A stretch of 20,423 bases of DNA from a virus: the IMG/VR virus record IMGVR_UViG_3300021977_000009, positions 1-20,423 of that record. One strand, written 5' to 3'. Both the position numbers and the translations under genes were made by a program. Each line of letters starts with the position of its first letter. The stretch's first letter is position 1. Positions 5,178 to 13,069 of the stretch are shown here, one piece after another. The notes beneath the pieces were generated by a model. It was not told the origin of the DNA, ran no database searches, and worked only from the letters and a program-made list of their open reading frames with translations.

Positions 5178-7775
5178 AATTGCTAAACTTCTATTAAATA
5201 CTGCTAAAGTAACTTTAATTTCATTAATATCCATTGTAGGCTTAATTCCTAAAAATATAGGAAGTCTTCTATTATCAATATCAAAATCTGTTGGATTAAC
5301 AACGCATTGGAATTCGTAAACACCTTCTTTAGCTTGAATTTCATTACTCATAAAGCTGTCAATTGTCGCCTTAATTCTATTCCAAGTTGCAGGATCATTA
5401 TAATTGAATAATTCATATTTTAAGTAATTTTCAAGTCCGTATCTAATTGCCATTAATAAGAATGCAACTGATCTTAATTGTAATGGACTAGGTTTTGCAT
5501 ACATTGTTCTGTTACCCCAAATAATTAATCCTTGTCCTTCTTTATAAATAATTGGATTAATTCTTGAATCTACAATTAAATCTAATTCACCATCACTAAA
5601 TTGATGTTTTAATTCTAATCCTAAAACTCTTCCTCTAACTAATCCTGCAGCAGGTGTGAATAATGTATAATTTCTATGAACATAATTTTGAGTTATTGCA
5701 CCATAAATACTTGGCGCAGTCCAAATATATTCTTTATTATATGGATCATATTGTTTTACCCAACCTGTAAATAATGATCCAAGATGAGTATTAATCATTA
5801 ATTTTTCAGCATATTCTCTTACTGCATTAAGTGGATTTGCACTTTCTTCAGCAGCAGGATCCATACTCCAATAACAATGTGTATTATTTTCACCTTGAGA
5901 CATTGCAACTCTTAACATTTCTTGTGCATATGCAGGAACTGCATATCCACCATCAACTAATAATTGAACTGGTGTTTTGTTATTATTTCCTAAAGTTCTT
6001 AATGCAAATATCATATTTGCTAAACTTACAGGTGAACCATTATCTGCACCGAACATATAATTTACACCTGCATCTAAAACTTTTCCAATTTTATCACCAA
6101 TTGCTAATTCATCACCAATATGTTCACCAATTAATGGATAATCTAAAATTGTATATGGAAAATATTGTTTTCCTTCTAAAATATGATTATCAATATCAGT
6201 TATTTTATTAAATTTGTAGATTTTCCAACCTTTTTCTTCAGCATCATCATATTCATAATCTCTTTGAATTGGTCTATCTACAAATATTTGATTATTGTCT
6301 GTATCAATATTTTCAATTGTATATTCTTCATAATAATCACTTCCATAAATTTGTTCATCTGTTGCATAATTAGGAAGTAATTTAATTGTATCTCCAATAT
6401 TTAAATTACCTAAATCAGATACAAAAATTTCTACATCACCTACAAATAAATCTTCTTTTGTTTCAATAACATTACCGTTACTATCTAATGCAGGTTTGAA
6501 AATTTTTTCTTCTTTTCTTCTCCAAATTGCATAATTAGTTGTTTTTGGATTTAGTGGAACACCGTCAACTGTTTTTGCAAGAATATTATCTTTTACTTGA
6601 ATATAATTTGAATTTCCATTTACTACTGTTTCAATGTATAATTTTTTTCCAAATCCATCTACAAATTCTGGATCTTTTGAAACTAACCATCTTTCAACTT
6701 CAACTCCATCTTCATAAACAACTAAATAAAATGCTTTCATATCTGGATAATCAGGTGATTTTTCAATTCCTATTTCAAGTGCATTATTCCATTCACCTGG
6801 ATTTACACCAGTTACTAAAAATGTAAACATTTGATTCCAAATTGAAACTTTTGTTACTTTATAAATTGTATCAGTACTTTTAATTGTTACAGGTTGTTTT
6901 GTTTTTACAAAGAATAAACTAATTTGATCTTTAAATTTTTGAATTGCAGTATCATCACTTTCAGATCCATCTGAATTTAATTTAACAATTTCATCACCAT
7001 CGTGGAATTCATCTGAATTTGCAACTACAATATATGGACTATCAACTGCATCAAGTAAAACTACAGTTGTTGCACCATTTGTTTTATTTTTAACTACATC
7101 ACCTTTTTTAACAGTCATTGTAGTTTGATTTCCATCTGAATCTACATCAAATACAATTCTGTCAAAAGGTTTTCTTTCTTCTACATCAACTACATCAACT
7201 ACATTGAATTTTTCAGCTTCTACATCATAATCAGTTAAAGGTGCATAATTAGGATTTGAACTAATTACAATTTTTTCACCTGCTTTAATATTTTTAGGTT
7301 CACCGTTTAATACAAATTCATATGTATTAATATAATCAGCACCCGGTTGATCTAACATTTTTTCAATTTGAATTTTTCCAGGTTCTTGTATAAATAAAAA
7401 TTTATCATATTCTTCTTGGGTTAATCCTGCAGGTAAAGGCTCAACTACTCTTTTAATATTATCTGAATATTTATCTCCAATTTCAAAATTTCCACCTCTA
7501 ACAAGAACTCCACCATATTTAATATCATCAGATGCAGCTCTTACTACCCATAATTTATCAGTATATTTACTTAACCAAACAGCTCCATTAGTTTCTGGAT
7601 ATCTTAAATCAGGAATTCCAAATTTATCAATTAATTCATTTTCACCTGTAATTAAAATAGGTTTATTTACAGGACCTTTTCTAAATCTTCCTACAATTCC
7701 TGTATAAATACCTGCTAAACTTTGAATAACAGCAGATCTATCTTGTGTAGCAAATATTACTTTTGCAGCTCCCAT
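5169..7775 (-). CDS. Tail sheath protein (T4 gp18-like)
   Basis: An 868-residue contractile sheath protein. The N-terminus (S-L-A-G-I-Y-T-G-I-V-G-R-F-R-K-G-P) and G-A-V-W-L-S-K-Y-T-D-K-L-W-V-V-R-A-A match the sheath N-terminal domain. The C-terminal 220 residues carry T-P-A-A-G-L-V-R-G-R, G-L-I-I-W-G-N-R-T, L-R-S-V-A-F-L-L-M-A-I and an ending like the conserved sheath handshake strand. It is longer than T4 gp18 (about 660). The extra length lies in a beta-rich middle (roughly residues 130-560), probably decorating domains on the outside. It starts 2 bases after the 63-residue gene with an AAAGGATAATT site, so it shares a transcript with the neck genes. Confidence 0.9.
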   Translation of the reverse strand: MGAAKVIFATQDRSAVIQSLAGIYTGIVGRFRKGPVNKPILITGENELIDKFGIPDLRYPETNGAVWLSKYTDKLWVVRAASDDIKYGGVLVRGGNFEIGDKYSDNIKRVVEPLPAGLTQEEYDKFLFIQEPGKIQIEKMLDQPGADYINTYEFVLNGEPKNIKAGEKIVISSNPNYAPLTDYDVEAEKFNVVDVVDVEERKPFDRIVFDVDSDGNQTTMTVKKGDVVKNKTNGATTVVLLDAVDSPYIVVANSDEFHDGDEIVKLNSDGSESDDTAIQKFKDQISLFFVKTKQPVTIKSTDTIYKVTKVSIWNQMFTFLVTGVNPGEWNNALEIGIEKSPDYPDMKAFYLVVYEDGVEVERWLVSKDPEFVDGFGKKLYIETVVNGNSNYIQVKDNILAKTVDGVPLNPKTTNYAIWRRKEEKIFKPALDSNGNVIETKEDLFVGDVEIFVSDLGNLNIGDTIKLLPNYATDEQIYGSDYYEEYTIENIDTDNNQIFVDRPIQRDYEYDDAEEKGWKIYKFNKITDIDNHILEGKQYFPYTILDYPLIGEHIGDELAIGDKIGKVLDAGVNYMFGADNGSPVSLANMIFALRTLGNNNKTPVQLLVDGGYAVPAYAQEMLRVAMSQGENNTHCYWSMDPAAEESANPLNAVREYAEKLMINTHLGSLFTGWVKQYDPYNKEYIWTAPSIYGAITQNYVHRNYTLFTPAAGLVRGRVLGLELKHQFSDGELDLIVDSRINPIIYKEGQGLIIWGNRTMYAKPSPLQLRSVAFLLMAIRYGLENYLKYELFNYNDPATWNRIKATIDSFMSNEIQAKEGVYEFQCVVNPTDFDIDNRRLPIFLGIKPTMDINEIKVTLAVFNRSLAITV

Positions 7776-7777
7776 AA

Positions 7778-7969
7778 TTATCCTTTAATAATATTTATTT
7801 GAGCACCTTTAGGTAACTCATTCATAATTTTTTTAATTTGTTTTTCTGAGATATTTAAAACAATTCTTTCACCTAACCCAATTACATAAATATGTTCAGG
7901 TTTTGAATCTCCCACAGTATCAACTACAAATTGTCTTTCTTTTCCATTAATTATCTCAACTTTAATCAT
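7778..7969 (-). CDS. Small unknown protein before the sheath gene, 63 residues
   Basis: Reads M-I-K-V-E-I-I-N-G-K-E-R-Q-F-V-V-D-T, with a second half L-N-I-S-E-K-Q-I-K-K-I-M-N-E-L-P-K-G-A-Q. It looks like a small beta-strand domain followed by a helix. No family is recognised. An AAGGA site precedes the ATG, and the gene sits 20 bases after the neck gene and 2 bases before the sheath. It is therefore part of the same operon and may help sheath or neck assembly. Confidence 0.6.
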   Translation of the reverse strand: MIKVEIINGKERQFVVDTVGDSKPEHIYVIGLGERIVLNISEKQIKKIMNELPKGAQINIIKG

Positions 7970-7989
7970 TCTTCAAATCCTTATATTTT

Positions 7990-8814
7990 TTATTTATTTA
8001 AAATTTCTTTTTCGTGTAAACTTTCACACATTTCTTCATCAATTAAATGTGTTTTTTCATCAATTTTACAAGTTTCAGAACATACTAATTGATCTTTATT
8101 ATAATTATTTAAATTATATGATGTTAAAATAGTTATATCGCTTTCTTTATTAAATGCAAAAACTCTTAAATCAATTTCTTCAATTGTATTTGTATTATCA
8201 AGATAATAAAATGGACTAAAAAATACACCATAAACACTAAATGTAAATTCAATTAATTGAATTCCACCATAAGATTGAACATTTATAAAATCAATTGAAT
8301 CTATTGGCTCAAAATATGTATTATAATCAATTTCTAAAGGCTCACCATCTAATAAATATGTTACTAAAATTGGAGGATTAACATCATAAAAAATTGTATT
8401 ATATAATAATTCAAATAAATAAATTATTTTTGCTTCTGATGAAAATAATTTAATATTAAATGTTGTTTTACCATAAAATACATCTCTTAATTCAATACCA
8501 TTTTTTGTATATATTCTTAATTTATCTTGTGGATTTAAAATAAATGGAGAAACGCCATTTTCTTCATTTTTAAATTTTAAAATTGGAGTTCTTTTCCATA
8601 TTGCAATATTAATATCATCAAGTTTATCAGATCCCAATAATTCTTTTGCTATATCAGTACTTAAAGAATTATTTATTTTTGAAAATCTATCTTTTCTAAA
8701 TTCTTCAATAAAATCCATATCAGGAGAATATTTAAAAGAAACATTTACTCCCATTCTTTCCAATATTCTATCTTTAATAAATTTAATTATGCTTGCTTCA
8801 AATAATTCAACCAT
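7990..8814 (-). CDS. Probable neck or tail-completion protein
   Basis: A 274-residue protein with a helical N-terminus (M-V-E-L-F-E-A-S-I-I-K-F-I-K-D-R-I-L-E-R) and a beta-rich centre with many aromatic residues. No single family is recognised. It lies between the head-tail adaptor and the sheath, where T4-like phages keep neck and tail-terminator genes (gp13 to gp15 type), so a role in joining head and tail is inferred from position. Odd: the last 40 residues are polar and hold three cysteines (C-S-E-T-C and M-C-E-S), unlike the rest of the window. The ATG is preceded by AAAGGGGAT. Confidence 0.45.
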   Translation of the reverse strand: MVELFEASIIKFIKDRILERMGVNVSFKYSPDMDFIEEFRKDRFSKINNSLSTDIAKELLGSDKLDDINIAIWKRTPILKFKNEENGVSPFILNPQDKLRIYTKNGIELRDVFYGKTTFNIKLFSSEAKIIYLFELLYNTIFYDVNPPILVTYLLDGEPLEIDYNTYFEPIDSIDFINVQSYGGIQLIEFTFSVYGVFFSPFYYLDNTNTIEEIDLRVFAFNKESDITILTSYNLNNYNKDQLVCSETCKIDEKTHLIDEEMCESLHEKEILNK

Positions 8815-8828
8815 TAAAAAAATCCCCT

Positions 8829-9446
8829 TTATGATAATGCATCAATTACTTTTCCCCACCCATCATTTGTTACTCCTTTTAATTCATCTAATACTTTTTC
8901 AACTAATTGTTCACCTTCATCTCTTAAATCTCTAATATCAAACGGTAATTCTGATAATGCAAAATCTGTTCTATTATGTCCAATGTAAATTAATGCTAAT
9001 CCTAACATTAATTCTAAAAATAAAGTTTCATTTGAATTAATATCTTCTAATTCTGGCGTACATAAAGCTTCAATATAAAAATATTCACCAGGAGCAGAAA
9101 AATATAAAATATTTTTTACACTGTCATATTTCCAATTATATGGAACTTTTAACATATTTTTTGAATTAGGCCATAAATTTTTTGTATAATCATTAAAATA
9201 AATTTCATTAATATTTAAAATTCTTCTGGTAATTCCAAAATTATCTTCAATTTTTTCTAATTTTATTTTATGACTATCAATAAATACGGGAGAAATTACA
9301 TATACAGGATTATAATCTCCCCAAATATTTAACGCTCGTTTAATTAATCCATCTAATACAGGGTCAGTAATTTCAAAATTTTCTTTTCCCACAAAATATT
9401 GATTTGTATTAACTAAAATATAATTATATACTTCTTCTTTTGTCAA
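8829..9446 (-). CDS. Probable head-tail adaptor/neck protein
   Basis: A 205-residue protein. L-D-G-L-I-K-R-A-L-N-I-W-G-D-Y-N-P at residues 28-45, a central beta region ending in Y-F-S-A-P-G-E-Y-F-Y-I-E-A-L, and a helical C-terminus (L-R-D-E-G-E-Q-L-V-E-K-V-L-D-E-L) follow the layout of head-tail connector proteins that bind the portal. The start is TTG at 9446, since no ATG fits and a GGG site lies 6 bases before it. It is the first gene after a strong terminator (9488-9521) and the first of the neck-sheath transcript. The assignment is by layout and position, not by a definite family motif. Confidence 0.5.
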   Translation of the reverse strand: MTKEEVYNYILVNTNQYFVGKENFEITDPVLDGLIKRALNIWGDYNPVYVISPVFIDSHKIKLEKIEDNFGITRRILNINEIYFNDYTKNLWPNSKNMLKVPYNWKYDSVKNILYFSAPGEYFYIEALCTPELEDINSNETLFLELMLGLALIYIGHNRTDFALSELPFDIRDLRDEGEQLVEKVLDELKGVTNDGWGKVIDALS

Positions 9447-9487
9447 TTTATACCCTTTTTATAATATTTAACTAAATTAAACATTAT

Positions 9488-9521
9488 AAAAAAGGCAGAA
9501 AAATTAAATTAATTTTTCTGC
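9488..9521 (-). terminator. Strong intrinsic terminator of the repeat-protein gene
   Basis: On the minus strand two 13-base arms (9495-9507 and 9509-9521) are perfectly complementary and begin GCAGAAAAATTAA; they are followed by C and six U. The stem is made from the last codons (A-E-K-L-I-stop) of the gene at 9504-10391 plus the following bases. Confidence 0.88.
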
Positions 9522-10391
9522 TAATACATCAGAATTTTCTGATATATTTTCAGGATTTTCTATTGAACCATCAATTAATTTTTCAAGTAAATCAACTTTA
9601 CTTCCTGTATTACTTTCAAACATTGTTGTTGATTCTTTAATTTCACTTTTATCTGATTCATTTAAACTTTCAATAATTTTATTTTTCATTTTTTCTTCAA
9701 TTTCAGGAATTAAATCTTCTGTTAAAACATAAATATTTTCACCTTTTTCAATTGCACTTTCAATTAATTTGAAATTTTCTTCACCAATTGCTTCTTCAAT
9801 TTTTCTATCTAATTTTTCAATAAATTCTTCTTCAATTTTTTCAATGTCTGATTCTTGTATTACATAAACTTTTTCACCACTTTCAATTGCACTTTCTAAT
9901 TTTCTGAAATTTTCTTCACCAATTGCTTCAGCAATTTTTTTATCTAATTTTTCAATAAATTCTTCTTCAATTTCTTTAATTTCAGATTCTTTTATTACAT
10001 AAACTTTTTCGCCACTTTCAATTGCACTTTCTAATTTTCTGAAATTTTCTTCACCAATTTCTTTTTTTAATTTATTTTCAATTTCATCAAGTAATTCATT
10101 TTCAGCTATTTCAATTTCTTTATTTGTTAAAATATATACTTCTTCATCATTTTCAATTGCACTTTCTAAAATTTCAAAATTTTCTTCGCCTAAAGCTTCT
10201 TTTAATTTATTTTCAATTTCTTCAATTATTTTTTCTTTTTCACTTTCAATAATATTTTTTAACTCAGATTCTGTTAAAACTACATTTTCAGATAAAATTG
10301 TTTCATATGCTTCTAAAAATGCTTGTTTTTTAATTTCTTTAATATCAACTGATTCTGTTACTTTTTTTTGTTTTCTTAAATCTTTAATCAT
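9504..10391 (-). CDS. Acidic repeat protein, candidate head-core (internal) protein
   Basis: A 295-residue, strongly charged, helical protein. Four tandem 45-residue repeats cover about residues 49-228; each holds I-G-E-E-N-F (L-G-E-E-N-F in the first), L-E-S-A-I-E and a V-Y-V/I-Y-V strand, spaced exactly 45 residues apart. The C-terminus D-V-L-A-E-K-L-I nearly equals that of the prohead scaffold (T-L-A-E-K-L-L), and V-D-L-L-E-K-L-I occurs at 266-273. L-x-E is the cleavage pattern of the T4 prohead protease, so this may be a core protein that is processed during head maturation. It begins directly after the stop of the gene upstream (TAAATG). No known family is recognised. Confidence 0.7.
   Translation of the reverse strand: MIKDLRKQKKVTESVDIKEIKKQAFLEAYETILSENVVLTESELKNIIESEKEKIIEEIENKLKEALGEENFEILESAIENDEEVYILTNKEIEIAENELLDEIENKLKKEIGEENFRKLESAIESGEKVYVIKESEIKEIEEEFIEKLDKKIAEAIGEENFRKLESAIESGEKVYVIQESDIEKIEEEFIEKLDRKIEEAIGEENFKLIESAIEKGENIYVLTEDLIPEIEEKMKNKIIESLNESDKSEIKESTTMFESNTGSKVDLLEKLIDGSIENPENISENSDVLAEKLI
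9708..10247 (-). repeat. Four tandem coding repeats of 135 bp
   Basis: Four in-frame 135-bp units, each encoding 45 residues with I-G-E-E-N-F followed by E-S-A-I-E. The second to fourth units are closest; the first is more diverged (E-N-D-E-E-V-Y-I-L). The exact length suggests growth by duplication. Confidence 0.8.
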
Positions 10392-10946
10392 TTATTGTCC
10401 TTTCACTATAATTTTATCATCATAAATATCAACTTCAAAATTATCAAGATCATTTTCAATTGATTTGAAAAAATCAACTAATTCATCTGAATATGGTAAT
10501 TCAAGTTCATTGTCATTAATAATAAAAATTTCAATATTAGGAAATTCATTGTCTAACAATTGTGCTAAATCATCAATTGTTACAATTGCATCTACTGGAG
10601 TATCTCCTAAATCATCAATTGAGCCATCAGCGCCTTCATCTATACCACCAATAAATAAATCTTTAATTAATAATTGATATTTATCTTTAATAATTAATTT
10701 ATCCAATGGATAATATGGACTTAAAAGAATTTGTAATTTTCTTGCATCATATAATTTTGAATTTATTAAAGTTCCTTCATCTGAAATAACAATATCATCT
10801 TGTTTTACACCAAATGTTTTTAAAACATCTACAATTTGTGGAATTATATCATCAGATTCTTTAAAAATTATTAATCCATTTGCAGTTTCTTTATATTTTA
10901 AATTTGATTTTTCTAAAATTTTTTTAATATCATTTAAATTAATCAT
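10392..10946 (-). CDS. Unknown acidic protein, 184 residues
   Basis: Starts M-I-N-L-N-D-I-K-K-I-L-E-K and is acidic throughout, with clusters such as D-E-G-A-D-G-S-I-D-D-L-G-D-T near residue 105 and two similar-sized alpha/beta halves (around 1-60 and 110-184). No family is recognised. It overlaps the 96-residue gene by 8 bases and abuts the repeat protein (TAAATG), so the three are translated as a unit downstream of the homing endonuclease. The position among head genes suggests a virion or head-assembly part. Confidence 0.6.
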   Translation of the reverse strand: MINLNDIKKILEKSNLKYKETANGLIIFKESDDIIPQIVDVLKTFGVKQDDIVISDEGTLINSKLYDARKLQILLSPYYPLDKLIIKDKYQLLIKDLFIGGIDEGADGSIDDLGDTPVDAIVTIDDLAQLLDNEFPNIEIFIINDNELELPYSDELVDFFKSIENDLDNFEVDIYDDKIIVKGQ

Positions 10947-11229
10947 TTTTATCCTTTTTTGAAGTTCTTCTTGATTTTTTTTGTTTATTTTCTACTTTTT
11001 TATTTTCTTTTTCAACTTTTTCTTCAGATTTTACTTCAGTTTCTTTTTCAACTTTTTCTTCAGATTTTTTAGATTCATTTGTTTTTTCAACTACTAAAAC
11101 TGAAGGTTTTCTTAAAATAAAAGATTCTTCAATTAAAACATATTCACCAGGTTTTACTGAAACTGAAGTATAATCTTTTTTCAAAAAAACAGCAACTGAA
11201 TTTGAAGTATTTTTTAATTTAACAACCAT
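10939..11229 (-). CDS. Unknown protein with a highly charged C-terminal tail, 96 residues
   Basis: Residues 1-48 look like a small beta domain (V-V-K-L-K-N-T-S-N-S-V-A-V-F-L, V-K-P-G-E-Y-V-L-I). The remainder is a Lys/Glu-rich tail containing a near-repeat K-S-E-E-K-V-E-K-E, ending very basic (K-S-R-R-T-S-K-K-D-K). No family is recognised. It could be a small capsid-associated or DNA-binding virion protein. It has an AAAGGATAAT site 6 bases before the ATG. Confidence 0.6.
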   Translation of the reverse strand: MVVKLKNTSNSVAVFLKKDYTSVSVKPGEYVLIEESFILRKPSVLVVEKTNESKKSEEKVEKETEVKSEEKVEKENKKVENKQKKSRRTSKKDKND

Positions 11230-11240
11230 TTTATTATCCT

Positions 11241-11257
11241 TTTTAAATTATTTAAAA
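11241..11257 (-). repeat. 17-base palindrome TTTTAAATAATTTAAAA, copy 1
   Basis: Perfect inverted repeat around a central base, overlapping the stop codon of the endonuclease gene, 11 bases before the next ATG. An exact copy lies at 18541-18557 and a one-mismatch copy at 14465-14481, all at gene junctions. The A+T-only composition makes chance possible. Confidence 0.35.
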
Positions 11258-12960
11258 ATATATTTTTTATAATATTTAAAATTACCTGCATCATAAATAA
11301 TTCTATATCCATTATTAAAAATATTTTCTTTTGCAGATAAATTTTCATTATAATTATTTAAAATATTTTTTAATTTATGTTTTTGAAATTTTATTCTATG
11401 ATATAAATTTAATTCATCATTAAATACATAAAAATTCGGTTCAATTATTTTTTCCAATTTCATAAATTTTTGATAAACATTATTTTTATATACCCATCTT
11501 CTATTTCCAAAAGATATTAATTTTTTAATATTTAATTTTTCAATATAATTATTTTCAAAATATTTTAAAAATTTACCAAATAACCCTCTTATAGTTGTAT
11601 ATTTTTTTGATGCAAATCTGATTAATTCATATTCATTATTTTTAAATCTACTTTTACCAAATGTCATAACAGCTAATAATTCATTATTAATAAAAAATCC
11701 TAATTTTATTTTTGATTCTGAATAACCTTGTAAATGATTTTCTTTTAAAAATTGTCTTGCTATTTTTGTATCAATTTCTTTTATAATTCCATCTCTTGCA
11801 TTGTATTTTTTAATTTTATTTGATTTCAATTTTAATAATATTTTACTTTTCCAAATATCTCGTTTTATTTCATCTAACCATTCATTTGAAAAAATATGAA
11901 ATAAATGAATATCATTTTGTTCACATAATTTTGTTTTTTCTAAATGATAATTTTTATCAATATTTTTGAAAAAAGTATGATTTCCTTGTGAATGAAAAAA
12001 TATACCATCATATTCAATTGCAAATTTAAATTCAGGAATATAAATATCAAGTTCTTTATTATGAATTATTTTTCTTGTATTTGTTAAAATTTCACCATTA
12101 TAATTTTCTTTAATAAATTCTAAAATTTCTTTTTCTTTAGAATTTTTTAATTTTCCATTAATATTATAATCGTGTATAATTTTATATGTAAAACTATCTG
12201 AAATATTAAAATATTCTTTTATTTTTTTAAAATTAATAATTCCATTTTCAATAAAATTTTCTTCAATAAATTTTTTATTAAAATTTTCATAATTTTTAAT
12301 ATGTTCTTTAGTATGATGATTATTTTTATATTTTTCTAATTGAAAAATTGAATTTACACCGTATTTATTTTGAATATTTTTTACAAATAAATTTTTATAT
12401 TTATCATTTTTCATATGATTTTCAAATCCATATTTTTTTAAACAAGTTTCTTGTGCTTTTTTTCTATTATTGTAATTTTCATTCCCGTATTTTTTTAAAC
12501 AAGTTTGTTTTCTTTTTTCTGATATGATTTTAGCTTTTTCAGAAACTTTCTTACCTCTAATTTGATTTAATTCTTTATTATTAGATGAACATTTATAAGA
12601 ACAAAATTTAATTTCTTCTTTAAAAGGATTATAAAATTTATTTTCTGAAATATATTTATCAAATAAATTTTTTCCACAAGTTAAACATTTAGGTTCTTCT
12701 AAACCTTTTTTATTCCAAATCCATCTAATTATTTTTGTTTTAATTGAATCTTCTATAATAAAATTTGAATTTTTAAATTTTAATGTTTCAATATTAATTA
12801 ATTCATTAATATATTTTTCATCAAAATTATTATTTTTAATTTTATTCAAACAATATAATTTTTTATGAGTATTATTACAAAATAATTTATTATCAAATTT
12901 TTGAAGATTTTTTTTATATTTTATTTCAGATTTACAATAAGAACAAATCCCGTAAGACAT
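11248..12960 (-). CDS. Free-standing homing endonuclease (VSR-like/EDxHD type)
   Basis: A 570-residue protein. Two zinc-finger-like sites open it (C6-x2-C9...C28-x3-H32 and C92-x2-C95...C120-x3-C124). Three K-Y-G-x-x-N units (two as C-L-K-K-Y-G) follow, typical of phage homing endonucleases. The nuclease core reads E-L-D-I-Y-I-P-E-F-K-F-A-I-E-Y-D-G-I-F-F-H, like the EDxHD/VSR family (I-Bth0305I type). A C-terminal domain has L-L-A-V-M-T-F-G-K-S-R and G-N-R-R-W. It probably cuts related phages lacking the element and copies itself in. It lies directly behind the capsid gene with its own promoter (12990-13018) and heads the transcript of the three next genes. The ATG follows a GAAGGAATT site. 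Confidence 0.85.
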   Translation of the reverse strand: MSYGICSYCKSEIKYKKNLQKFDNKLFCNNTHKKLYCLNKIKNNNFDEKYINELINIETLKFKNSNFIIEDSIKTKIIRWIWNKKGLEEPKCLTCGKNLFDKYISENKFYNPFKEEIKFCSYKCSSNNKELNQIRGKKVSEKAKIISEKRKQTCLKKYGNENYNNRKKAQETCLKKYGFENHMKNDKYKNLFVKNIQNKYGVNSIFQLEKYKNNHHTKEHIKNYENFNKKFIEENFIENGIINFKKIKEYFNISDSFTYKIIHDYNINGKLKNSKEKEILEFIKENYNGEILTNTRKIIHNKELDIYIPEFKFAIEYDGIFFHSQGNHTFFKNIDKNYHLEKTKLCEQNDIHLFHIFSNEWLDEIKRDIWKSKILLKLKSNKIKKYNARDGIIKEIDTKIARQFLKENHLQGYSESKIKLGFFINNELLAVMTFGKSRFKNNEYELIRFASKKYTTIRGLFGKFLKYFENNYIEKLNIKKLISFGNRRWVYKNNVYQKFMKLEKIIEPNFYVFNDELNLYHRIKFQKHKLKNILNNYNENLSAKENIFNNGYRIIYDAGNFKYYKKYIFK

Positions 12961-12989
12961 ATTAATTCCTTCTTTACAATATTTTCAAA

Positions 12990-13018
12990 ATTATAACAAA
13001 TTTAAAAAATATTGTAAA
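12990..13018 (-). promoter_or_regulatory. Promoter of the homing endonuclease operon
   Basis: TTTACA (13018-13013), a 17-base spacer and TGTTATAATTTTG on the minus strand, with an extended -10 (TGTTATAAT). The -35 hexamer begins in the U-tract of the capsid terminator, as at 4485-4514. Confidence 0.7.
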
Positions 13019-13069
13019 AAAGGAAAGAAAAAGAACAAGAATTAAGCGTTAAGTACTTTAATTCTTGTT
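13019..13069 (-). terminator. Strong intrinsic terminator of the capsid gene
   Basis: AACAAGAATTAA and TTAATTCTTGTT (13058-13069 and 13034-13045) pair perfectly as a 12-bp stem around a 12-base loop, followed by CTTTTTCTTTCC and six T. The stem includes the last sense codons and the stop. Confidence 0.87.

Noticed and set aside
5831-6380. Open frames on the plus strand inside the sheath gene
   Set aside because: They are Leu/His/Tyr-rich mirror frames of a well-supported gene, without ribosome binding sites. The same holds for the other plus-strand frames inside the capsid, protease and terminase genes.
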